From an uncultured Prevotellaceae bacterium (GTDB lineage Bacteria; Bacteroidota; Bacteroidia; Bacteroidales; Bacteroidaceae): DNA of 45,001 nt. Shown here piece by piece: positions 23,672-31,370 of this stretch. The position numbers and the translations under genes were made by a program. Within the stretch, counting starts at the first letter, position 1, and each line of letters opens with the position of its first letter. The notes beneath the pieces were generated by a model, which was given only the letters and a program-made list of their open reading frames with translations, made no database searches and was not told the origin of the DNA. The stretch is from assembly GCA_902761905.1 (NCBI GenBank), contig CACWMK010000027.1:1-45001 (forward strand), written 5' to 3'.

Positions 23672-24349
23672 ATGATTAAAGGATTAATTTTCGACTACGG
23701 AGGTACGCTCGACACTGGTGGACAGCACTGGGGCAAGGTGATATGGCATGCTTACGAGCGTCAGTGTGTGCCTGTGAGCGAGGAGCAGTTCCGCGAGGCT
23801 TATGTACATGCTGAGCGCACACTGGGCAAGAATCCTATTATCAAGCCTGATTTCACCTTTAAACGTACGCTCGAGGAGAAGATACGCATAGAACTGGAAT
23901 TCCTTGGTCTGTCGGAGTATCAGCAGGATGTGGTCAGCGATCTCTATGCCATCACCTGCGAGGAGACAGCCCGCAGCCGTGAGGTACTGCTCCAGCTTAA
24001 GCAGAGTTACCCCATGGTTCTGGTAAGCAATTTCTACGGGAATATCGCTACTGTACTCAAGGAGTTCAGCCTCGATGGTATATTCGATACCATCATCGAG
24101 AGTGCTGTGGTTGGCGTTCGCAAGCCCGATCCCAGGATATTTACACTTGGTGTCGAGGCACTGGGCCTTAACCCCGACGAAGTAGTCGTGGTGGGCGACA
24201 GCATGGATAAGGATATCATCCCAGCCGGCAAGGCCGGCTGCCATACTGTTTGGTTTAAGGGCGAGGGATGGACCGACGATCCCGTCGACGAGAGCGCTGC
24301 GGATTATGTTATAACGGCACTCAATCAGATTATAGACTTAATATATTAG
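23672..24349 (+). CDS. HAD family hydrolase
   Basis: This 225-residue protein has the HAD core: motif I FDYGGTLD with nucleophile Asp8, a VLVSNFYGN motif II, VRKPDPRIF with the motif III Lys, and motif IV VVVGDSMDKDI. The second Asp of motif I, normally the general acid in phosphatases, is replaced by Gly10, as in some other HAD subgroups, so phosphatase activity is likely but not certain. The ATG at 23672 lies 4 nt after the stop of the phosphotransferase gene; a longer frame would start inside that gene. In context it could remove a phosphate left by the CDP-alcohol transfer. Confidence 0.85.
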   Translation: MIKGLIFDYGGTLDTGGQHWGKVIWHAYERQCVPVSEEQFREAYVHAERTLGKNPIIKPDFTFKRTLEEKIRIELEFLGLSEYQQDVVSDLYAITCEETARSREVLLQLKQSYPMVLVSNFYGNIATVLKEFSLDGIFDTIIESAVVGVRKPDPRIFTLGVEALGLNPDEVVVVGDSMDKDIIPAGKAGCHTVWFKGEGWTDDPVDESAADYVITALNQIIDLIY

Positions 24350-24351
24350 AG

Positions 24352-26961
24352 ATGAACAGAAGGATAACATTATTATTTAATTTGATGCTGATGACCCTGA
24401 GCGTATGGGCACAGCATATTATTACCGGTCAGATAGTCGATGCCAAGACCGGTGAGCCTATTCCTTTTGCCAGTGCCCAGTATATGGGACATGGAGTAGG
24501 AGTGGCATCAGATATCGACGGAAACTTTACTATTGCCCGCCATAATGGTTGGGCGCTCACCTTTACTTCGGTAGGATATGTGTCACATACTGTGCAGATT
24601 AATTCAGGCATCAAGAGCACTATTAAGATTGCCCTGAAGACTGATACTAAGATGCTTAAGGAAGTTACTGTCAAGACCAAACGCGGCAGATATAGTCGTA
24701 AGAACAACCCGGCGGTCGAGATGATGAAGAAGGTGATAGCAGCCAAGAAACAGACCGATCTGGACAATCGCGACTTCTATCAGTACAACAAGTACCAGAA
24801 GATCACTCTGGCGCTTAATGACTTTAAGCCCGAGATACTCGATTCGCCCAAGTACAAGAAGAAGCAGTGGCTTGTCGACCAGATAGAGGCTTGTCCTTAT
24901 AACAACAAACTCATACTGCCCGTCAGTGTCGATGAGACTGTCTCGCAGAAGATATACCGCAAGAAGCCGCACGATGAGAAGACTATCATCAAGGGCATCA
25001 ATACCCAGGGTATCAACGACCTGTTCCAGACGGGCAATATCCTGAATACTGTGATGAAGGAGGTGTTTACCGATGTCAACATCTACGATGATCAGATACG
25101 TATGCTTCAGTATCCCTTTACATCGCCTATCGGCAAAGATGCCATCGGGTTCTACCGCTATTATATCGAGGACACCCTTATGGTCGACAAGGACCTGTGC
25201 TACCATCTGCACTTCCTGCCCAACAACCAGCAGGACTTTGGCTTCCGTGGCGACCTGTATATCCTGGCCGACAGCAGTTGGCAGGTCAAGCGCTGCGAGA
25301 TGACCATCCCTAAGAAGAGCGATGTAAACTGGGTCGAGAATATGCAGGTCATACAGGAGTTCACGCAGTTGCCCGATGGCAGTTGGGTGCTCAGTGTCGA
25401 CGATATGTTCACCGAGATTAAGGTGGCCAGCTTCCTGCAGAAACTGGCAGTGATACGCAATACGCGTATCAACGACTATGCCTTCGACGAACTGCCCAAA
25501 CAGCTGTTCAAGGGCACAAAGAAAGAGGTTAAGGACGTCAATGCGATGATGCGCAGCGATGAGTTCTGGAATCAGTACCGCCAGGTAGAACTTACTAAGG
25601 GCGAGAGCTCGATGGGCGACTTTGTAAGCAATCTGCAGAATATCAAGGGCTTCAAGTACATCATCTTCGGACTGAAGGCATTGGTCGAGAACTTTGTCGA
25701 GACAGGCACCAAGAACCATCCCAGCAAGGTGGATATCGGCCCTATCAACACTATGCTTACCAAGAATATCATCGACGGTATCCGTACCCGAATCTCGGCC
25801 CAGACCACTGCCAATCTCGATTCCAACTTCTTTGTACGTGGCTATGTTGCCCGTGGCTGGGGCTCTAACAAGTGGTACTACAAGGGCGATCTGATATGGT
25901 CGTTCAACAAGAAGGAATACCTGCCTCGCGAGTTTCCGCAGCGCACACTCACCTTCTCGTCTACCTACGATGTCATGTCGCCATCCGATAAGTTCATGCG
26001 TACCGACAAGGATAACGTGTTCACCGCATTCAAGTGGAGCAAGGTCGACAGGATGATGTTCTATAACCGTCAGACTCTCACCTTCGAGCGCGAGGAGGAC
26101 TGGGGCTTCCGCACCACCCTCCAGCTTAAGACCGAGGAGAACGAGGCCTGCGGCAACCTGTTCTTCATCCCATTGTCCGAGGATGGTGACCGTAGTAAGT
26201 GGACCAACTGGAGCAATCCTGTGCCCACATCCGAGGGAAACAGCGTTCCTAGTCAGAAGATCCGTACTACTGAGCTCCGTGCCGAGTTGCGCTTTGCTCC
26301 TGGCGAGACCTTCATCAACACCAAGCAGCGCCGATTGCCTATCAATCTCGATGCCCCGGTGTTCACAGTCAGTCATACCCTTGGCGTCAGGGGCGTTCTT
26401 GGCGGAGAGTATAGCTATAACTATACCGAGGCCTCTATCTACAAGCGTTTCTGGCTCAAGTCGTGGGGTAAGATGGACTTCAAGGTCAAGGGTGGAATAG
26501 AGTGGGAGAAGGTTCCCTTCCCATTGCTCATCATGCCCGAGACCAACCTCTCGTATATCGTACAGGACTACACCTTCGAAGCCATCAACAACATGGAGTT
26601 CCCCACCGACCGTTTTCTGTCTGGTCAGCTCTATTGGGACATGAACGGTAAGATACTCAACCGCATACCACTCATCCGCAAGCTCAAATGGCGCGAGTGG
26701 ATAGGCTTCCGCATCCTGTGGGGCGAACTGTCCGAGAAGAACAACCCCTATCTCGACAAGAACGCCAACAATCCTCTGCTCATGTATTTCCCCGAGGGCA
26801 GTTATGTTATTGATCCAAAGCGTCCTTACATGGAGTTGAGCATCGGAGTGCATAACATCTTTAAGATTGTACACGTAGAGTACGTGCGCCGATTAAACTA
26901 TAACGACTTGCCTACTGCACATAAGGATGGCATCCGATTTATGGTTCGCGCCACGTTCTAA
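24352..26961 (+). CDS. DUF5686 / carboxypeptidase-like regulatory domain outer-membrane protein
   Basis: This 869-residue protein is exported (MNRRITLLFNLMLMTLSVWA). Residues about 20-105 form a carboxypeptidase regulatory-like beta-sandwich (ITGQIVDAKTGEPIPFASAQ), the same module that precedes SusC plugs. The rest is the DUF5686 region, rich in alternating aromatic strands and ending FMVRATF, a terminal Phe typical of outer-membrane barrels. It starts 2 nt after the HAD gene, so it is probably the last gene of this operon and may serve the same pathway at the outer membrane. A longer frame at 24268 overlaps the HAD gene and is rejected. Function of DUF5686 is unknown to me. Confidence 0.85.
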   Translation: MNRRITLLFNLMLMTLSVWAQHIITGQIVDAKTGEPIPFASAQYMGHGVGVASDIDGNFTIARHNGWALTFTSVGYVSHTVQINSGIKSTIKIALKTDTKMLKEVTVKTKRGRYSRKNNPAVEMMKKVIAAKKQTDLDNRDFYQYNKYQKITLALNDFKPEILDSPKYKKKQWLVDQIEACPYNNKLILPVSVDETVSQKIYRKKPHDEKTIIKGINTQGINDLFQTGNILNTVMKEVFTDVNIYDDQIRMLQYPFTSPIGKDAIGFYRYYIEDTLMVDKDLCYHLHFLPNNQQDFGFRGDLYILADSSWQVKRCEMTIPKKSDVNWVENMQVIQEFTQLPDGSWVLSVDDMFTEIKVASFLQKLAVIRNTRINDYAFDELPKQLFKGTKKEVKDVNAMMRSDEFWNQYRQVELTKGESSMGDFVSNLQNIKGFKYIIFGLKALVENFVETGTKNHPSKVDIGPINTMLTKNIIDGIRTRISAQTTANLDSNFFVRGYVARGWGSNKWYYKGDLIWSFNKKEYLPREFPQRTLTFSSTYDVMSPSDKFMRTDKDNVFTAFKWSKVDRMMFYNRQTLTFEREEDWGFRTTLQLKTEENEACGNLFFIPLSEDGDRSKWTNWSNPVPTSEGNSVPSQKIRTTELRAELRFAPGETFINTKQRRLPINLDAPVFTVSHTLGVRGVLGGEYSYNYTEASIYKRFWLKSWGKMDFKVKGGIEWEKVPFPLLIMPETNLSYIVQDYTFEAINNMEFPTDRFLSGQLYWDMNGKILNRIPLIRKLKWREWIGFRILWGELSEKNNPYLDKNANNPLLMYFPEGSYVIDPKRPYMELSIGVHNIFKIVHVEYVRRLNYNDLPTAHKDGIRFMVRATF

Positions 26962-26967
26962 AAAATA

Positions 26968-26998
26968 AAGTAAGGCTGTCATCACGACAGCCTTACTT
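26968..26998. terminator. Strong hairpin after the DUF5686 gene (putative terminator)
   Basis: AAGTAAGGCTGTC (26968-26980) pairs perfectly over 13 bp with 26986-26998 around an ATCAC loop. The T-rich side is on the minus strand (TTTATTTTTTA), while the plus side continues CACAACTTT. It ends the long plus-strand operon by position, perhaps bidirectionally. Confidence 0.65.
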
Positions 26999-27110
26999 CA
27001 CAACTTTAACTAACTTATTATCAACTATTCATTACTCGTTTCTGATTTTTCTGGTGCAAAGGTACGAAGAAAAATGCTCGAAATCAATACCTTATATTGA
27101 AAAAATACAC

Positions 27111-27122
27111 GTAAACGTTTGC
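27111..27122. promoter_or_regulatory. Possible LacI-type operator
   Basis: GTAAACGTTTGC is palindromic except for one pair and has the central AAACGTTT typical of LacI/PurR-family operators. It overlaps the -33 box of the lacI-like gene, which suits autoregulation. Confidence 0.5.
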
Positions 27123-27148
27123 AAATTTCAAAAAAAGATGTAACTTTG
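27118..27148 (+). promoter_or_regulatory. Promoter of the LacI-family gene
   Basis: TTTG at 27118-27121, 19 nt, TAACTTTG at 27141-27148. It shows that translation begins at the ATG at 27176, not further upstream. Confidence 0.8.
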
Positions 27149-27175
27149 CAACGTCGCATTTTTGCTATCAATGTT

Positions 27176-28195
27176 ATGGGTATAAATAAACATCGTACAT
27201 CGTTGAAAGATCTTGCCCAGGAGCTGGGTGTCAGCATAGCCACTGTCAGCAGGGCTTTGCGCAATTCCCCGGAGATCGGGCGCGAGATGCAAGAGAAGGT
27301 AAAGGCACTTGCCAAGAAGATGAACTACCGACCTAACCCCTTTGCTCAGAGTCTCCGCAAGGAGGCCCCGAGGGTTATTGGTGTGGTGGTGCCCAACCTG
27401 GTGACCCATTACTATGCAGCAGTGCTTGATGGCATCGAGGACGAGGCTCGCAAGGCAGGCTATTCTGTCATCAGTGCCAACACCCACGAGGACAGCGATG
27501 TTGAGGTGAAAGCCGTCGACAACTTCATCTCGCTCCATGTCGAGGGTATCATCGCCTGTCTGTCACAGAACACTCGCGACTACAGCCATTTCATCGAGAT
27601 ATCCGATATGTCTATCCCCTTGGTATTCTTCGGTCGCACCTGTCTGCCCGACAAGTTCTCGTGCGTCACGGCCAATGGCGATGTGGCAGCACAAGAGGCT
27701 ACCCAGCACCTGATAGATACAGGCAGCCGCAGGATTGCGTTCATTGGCGGTCCTAACCACCTTGATATGGTGATACGTCGCAAGCACGGCTATCTTGAGG
27801 CACTCCGCGAGAATCGCATACCTATCGATCGCGAGCTGGTGGTGTGCGACAGGATCGACTACGACTGGGCTCTCGAGTCCACCTTGCGCCTGTTGCGTAT
27901 GGACAACCGCCCCGATGCCATCCTGGCATTCAATGATATCATCACCTTTGCAGCATTCACAGCCATCAAGCAGGAAGGGCTGCGCATTCCTGAGGATGTG
28001 GCGCTCATAGGCTTCACCGACGATGCACACGCCGAATATGTAACTCCGCGCCTTTCAGCCATCGTCGATCAGAGTCACGTGATGGGTATGGAAGCGTGCC
28101 GCCTGTTGCTCAAGGCTATAAATGGCGATACCGGTATTTACAAGAAGATAGTGCCGCAGAAACTCGTTATACGCGAGACTTCGGCTAAGAAATAA
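27176..28195 (+). CDS. LacI family transcriptional regulator
   Basis: This 339-residue repressor-type regulator has a LacI helix-turn-helix (SLKDLAQELGVSIATVSRAL) with the hinge NYRPNPFAQSL. A periplasmic-binding-protein-like sensor domain follows from about residue 60 (VIGVVVPNLVTHYYAAVLDG to the end). Such proteins bind a sugar or sugar phosphate and release operator DNA. It is followed 13 nt later by a sensor protein, then GH31 and GH2 genes, so control of this carbohydrate locus is likely. A palindromic AAACGTTT-type site overlaps its own promoter. The start is fixed by the promoter at 27118-27148. Confidence 0.93.
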   Translation: MGINKHRTSLKDLAQELGVSIATVSRALRNSPEIGREMQEKVKALAKKMNYRPNPFAQSLRKEAPRVIGVVVPNLVTHYYAAVLDGIEDEARKAGYSVISANTHEDSDVEVKAVDNFISLHVEGIIACLSQNTRDYSHFIEISDMSIPLVFFGRTCLPDKFSCVTANGDVAAQEATQHLIDTGSRRIAFIGGPNHLDMVIRRKHGYLEALRENRIPIDRELVVCDRIDYDWALESTLRLLRMDNRPDAILAFNDIITFAAFTAIKQEGLRIPEDVALIGFTDDAHAEYVTPRLSAIVDQSHVMGMEACRLLLKAINGDTGIYKKIVPQKLVIRETSAKK

Positions 28196-28208
28196 AGACC
28201 TTAGAATT

Positions 28209-31200
28209 ATGAGAATAAAACAACTGCTAACCTCTTTCATCTGTCTTGCCTGCCTCACAGCTAGTGCAGCTACGGCAGTGATTCCCGATATGAAATTCCG
28301 CAGGTTGGACGCGCGCGACGGACTGTCCAACTCGCAGGTAAACTATATGTTCCAGGATTCGCGTGGATTCATCTGGATCGGTACCAGCTATGGTCTCAAC
28401 CGTTACGATGGCTATCGCTTCCGCACATATTACTCCGATCCCAGTGACACCACTACCTTACGTAACAATTACGTAGACCAGATATGGGAGGACGGCGATG
28501 GCAAGCTGTGGCTCAAACAGGGCATGAACTACAGCGTGTTCGACCCTGTTACCGAGCGTGTCAACCGCAATCCCACCACCATCCTGTCCAAGTGGGGCAT
28601 CAAAGGCGGTGTCGACCGTTTCTATATCGACTCTCACAAGCGCTTCTGGGTTAAGACCTACGATGAGGGACTCTACTGCTACAATCCCCATAAGAAGACT
28701 TACAAGCTGATAAAGTACGGCTACGAGGATAACCTTATTCCCAAGGAGTACTACTTCTCCAACTTTGCCGAGTGGAATGACAAGCTGCTCGTCACCTCCA
28801 GCAATGGCGACCTGATGGCTATCGATGGCGAAAACGGTAAGGTGCTGTGGAAGGACGACTTTATGAAGAACAATGGTGGACAGACCAATCAGGGATACTA
28901 TTGCTATGTCGACAAGCACAGCAACTACTGGGTGCTCACCACTGGTAACATCTTCGTGTTCGATCAGAAGGATAAGATATGGTACAAGACCCTCAATGCC
29001 TATCTTGCCAGTATCGGTATTGCTCCACTGCCCGAGGGCATGCAGGCATGGGACGTATGTATGGACCAGCGTGGATGGATATGGCTTGCCACCGACCACC
29101 AAGGTATCTTTGTTATTGATACCAAGAATAAGGAAGTAAAAAACTTTGTCAACAATAAGTTCGATGCCACATCCATCAGCGAGAACACTCAGAAAAAGCT
29201 GATGCTCGATAAGACTGGTAACATGTGGATAGCCTGCTATCGCAATGGCTTGAACCAGTATATCGAGAAACTCCTTGGTTTCAATACCCTTGAGCTTGGC
29301 GATGTCAACACTACCACTGTCGATGCGGCAGGCAACTACTGGTTTGGTACCGACAACCGCGGTATCATCCGTTATGACCGCACCACAGGCGAGACTTCGT
29401 TCATCAATCAGGAGCACAATGGCATCGCGTCCGATATTATGGTTACCAGCTATGGTGCCCGTGACGGTTCGGTATGGTTTGGTACATACAATGGTGGACT
29501 GATTCATATCTCCAACGGACAGGTGAAGAACTACACCATGGCCAATACCGGTGGCGAACTGCTTAATAATAATGTATGGTCGGTCACCGAGGATAAGTGG
29601 GGCGATATCTGGATCGGTACCCTGGGTAGCGGTATCCAGAAGCTGTCGATGAAGACCGGTAAGTTCCTCACATTCAATTCTCATAACTCAGCACTGCCCG
29701 AGGACTTCATGACCCAGGCCAGCTGGACCAAGAAGGGCTGGCTGATGATAGGTCACTCGCAGTTCTACTCGCTTGTGAACCCTGTAAATGGCAAGATAGC
29801 CAACATGAAGATACCGGCTGTCGAGGGTCAGATGGCCGCTATGGCCAGCACCACTTGTGTCATGGAAGACAGTCGCGGACTGGTCTGGCATGGTTCTACA
29901 GCAGGCTGCTGTGTGGTCGACTGGAAGACCAACAAGCAGACCATGCTCGACATGAACTCCGGTCTGCTGGGCTCCAGCGTAGTTGGCCTGGCCGAGGATA
30001 AACTGCACAACATGTGGGTAATCACCGAGCATGGCGTGTCAAACGTGGTGCCCAAGAAGGACGAACAAGGCAACTGGACCTTCACAGTGCGCAGTTTCAG
30101 TAGCAAGGACGGACTCCAGCAGGGCCCATATAATCAGCGCTCTGTTTCAGTAACTCCCGATGGACTGGTGCTCGTTGGTGGAGTAGGCGGTGTTGATATC
30201 ATCAACCCCAAACTCGTTACCAGTGTCGACAACAATGAGACCCCGCTCTTCAGCGGACTCAAGCTGTTCGGTCAGCAGATGGGCATTGGCGATACTTACG
30301 ACGGTCGTGTCATTCTCGAGGAAGACCTCAACACCAGCCACGAACTCGTACTGCGATACTACGAGAACCAGTTTACTATCCAGTTGGCCACCGACAAGGG
30401 CGAGATGCACAACACCTCACGCTTCGTTTATCAGCTCGAGGGCTTCAGCGACAAGTGGATAACCACCGAGGCCAACGATCCTAACATCACCTACATGTCG
30501 CTTCATCATGGCAGTTATGTGCTCCATGTGCGCATGCTCAACGAGGACGGAACCATCGGTAAGAACGAGGCTGTGCTCAATATCACCATCACTCCTCCGT
30601 TGCTCCGCAACCGTTGGATTATGATCATATTCCTGGGTATTGTTGCCTTGGCTATCTTCCTGTGGCGCAGAAAGTTCCTGGCCCAGCAGGCCGAGAAGAC
30701 CGAGCGCGACTACCTGCGTATGGAGGTGATGAAGAAACAGTGGATGGCCGAGATGCGTGCCGAGTTGCAACAGCAGCAGGAGAGCGATCAGAAGGCTCAG
30801 GCCGAGGAGCTGTATAATGAGGCCTGGAGCATCGAGGAGACTGTCAAGAAACCACTCGACCTGCAGCACTTCATGAAGGAACAGTGCGCCCAGTTCAAGG
30901 CACCTCTTGGCAAGCATGTCAAGTTCTCGTTCTTCCCGTTGGCTAGCGATCTTGTGGTTGAGTTCGACCACGATCAGATGGCTCAGGCCGTACAGATGCT
31001 GCTCAACAGCTGTGCCCTGTTCTCACCCACCGAGTGCAAGATCAAGGTGTTTGTCGACAAGACCTCAACCTCTGGTTCTATCCGTATTTCGGATAATGGC
31101 GTCGGTCTGCCTGAGGGTGGCGAGGAGCAGATCTTCGATCCTATGGTAAGCGACGATGACTCTGGTCTGAGCCTGTTCTTCGTTAAGGCCATTGTCGAGA

Positions 31201-31319
31201 TGCACGGTGGTACCATCACTGCCGAGAATAATCCTAGCGGCGGTTCGATATTTACCATAACTCTGCCGGTAGATGAGGCTGAATCAGCCGAAGAGGCCGT
31301 GATGATGGATGAGGATTAA
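28209..31319 (+). CDS. Beta-propeller sensor protein with degenerate histidine kinase module
   Basis: This 1036-residue protein is built like the sensor half of a hybrid two-component system. It has a signal peptide, two-component propeller repeats (pattern DSRGFIWIGTSYGLNRYDG, WIGTLGSGIQKL), a Y_Y_Y domain near 705-790, a membrane helix at about 803-822 and cytoplasmic kinase-like domains. The dimerisation region (about 825-885) lacks the usual His-Glu-hydrophobic-Arg phospho-acceptor motif; it reads MKKQWMAEMRAELQQQQ. The ATPase region keeps DNGVGLP, but the N box (QMLLNSCALFSP) and the last Gly box (SGLSLFFVKAIVEMHGG) are altered. No receiver or AraC domain follows. It may signal without histidine phosphorylation, or through partners. 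Confidence 0.85.
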   Translation: MRIKQLLTSFICLACLTASAATAVIPDMKFRRLDARDGLSNSQVNYMFQDSRGFIWIGTSYGLNRYDGYRFRTYYSDPSDTTTLRNNYVDQIWEDGDGKLWLKQGMNYSVFDPVTERVNRNPTTILSKWGIKGGVDRFYIDSHKRFWVKTYDEGLYCYNPHKKTYKLIKYGYEDNLIPKEYYFSNFAEWNDKLLVTSSNGDLMAIDGENGKVLWKDDFMKNNGGQTNQGYYCYVDKHSNYWVLTTGNIFVFDQKDKIWYKTLNAYLASIGIAPLPEGMQAWDVCMDQRGWIWLATDHQGIFVIDTKNKEVKNFVNNKFDATSISENTQKKLMLDKTGNMWIACYRNGLNQYIEKLLGFNTLELGDVNTTTVDAAGNYWFGTDNRGIIRYDRTTGETSFINQEHNGIASDIMVTSYGARDGSVWFGTYNGGLIHISNGQVKNYTMANTGGELLNNNVWSVTEDKWGDIWIGTLGSGIQKLSMKTGKFLTFNSHNSALPEDFMTQASWTKKGWLMIGHSQFYSLVNPVNGKIANMKIPAVEGQMAAMASTTCVMEDSRGLVWHGSTAGCCVVDWKTNKQTMLDMNSGLLGSSVVGLAEDKLHNMWVITEHGVSNVVPKKDEQGNWTFTVRSFSSKDGLQQGPYNQRSVSVTPDGLVLVGGVGGVDIINPKLVTSVDNNETPLFSGLKLFGQQMGIGDTYDGRVILEEDLNTSHELVLRYYENQFTIQLATDKGEMHNTSRFVYQLEGFSDKWITTEANDPNITYMSLHHGSYVLHVRMLNEDGTIGKNEAVLNITITPPLLRNRWIMIIFLGIVALAIFLWRRKFLAQQAEKTERDYLRMEVMKKQWMAEMRAELQQQQESDQKAQAEELYNEAWSIEETVKKPLDLQHFMKEQCAQFKAPLGKHVKFSFFPLASDLVVEFDHDQMAQAVQMLLNSCALFSPTECKIKVFVDKTSTSGSIRISDNGVGLPEGGEEQIFDPMVSDDDSGLSLFFVKAIVEMHGGTITAENNPSGGSIFTITLPVDEAESAEEAVMMDED

Positions 31320-31356
31320 ACATTATACATTAAACATTAAAGATTAAACATTAAAC
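31315..31356. repeat. Six-unit heptamer array (ATTAAAC) before the GH31 gene
   Basis: Units are ATTAAAC, ATTATAC, ATTAAAC, ATTAAAG, ATTAAAC and ATTAAAC. The first covers the TAA stop of the sensor gene (31317-31319), and the array ends 14 nt before the GH31 ATG. Confidence 0.8.
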
Positions 31357-31370
31357 AATAACAATAACTA

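Noticed and set aside
24604-26874. 756-codon open frame antisense to the DUF5686 gene
   Set aside because: It mirrors the codon pattern of the real gene, has no promoter or signal features, and the plus-strand protein has clear domains. The same holds for long antisense frames at 34524-36179, 28458-29684 and 18982-20133.
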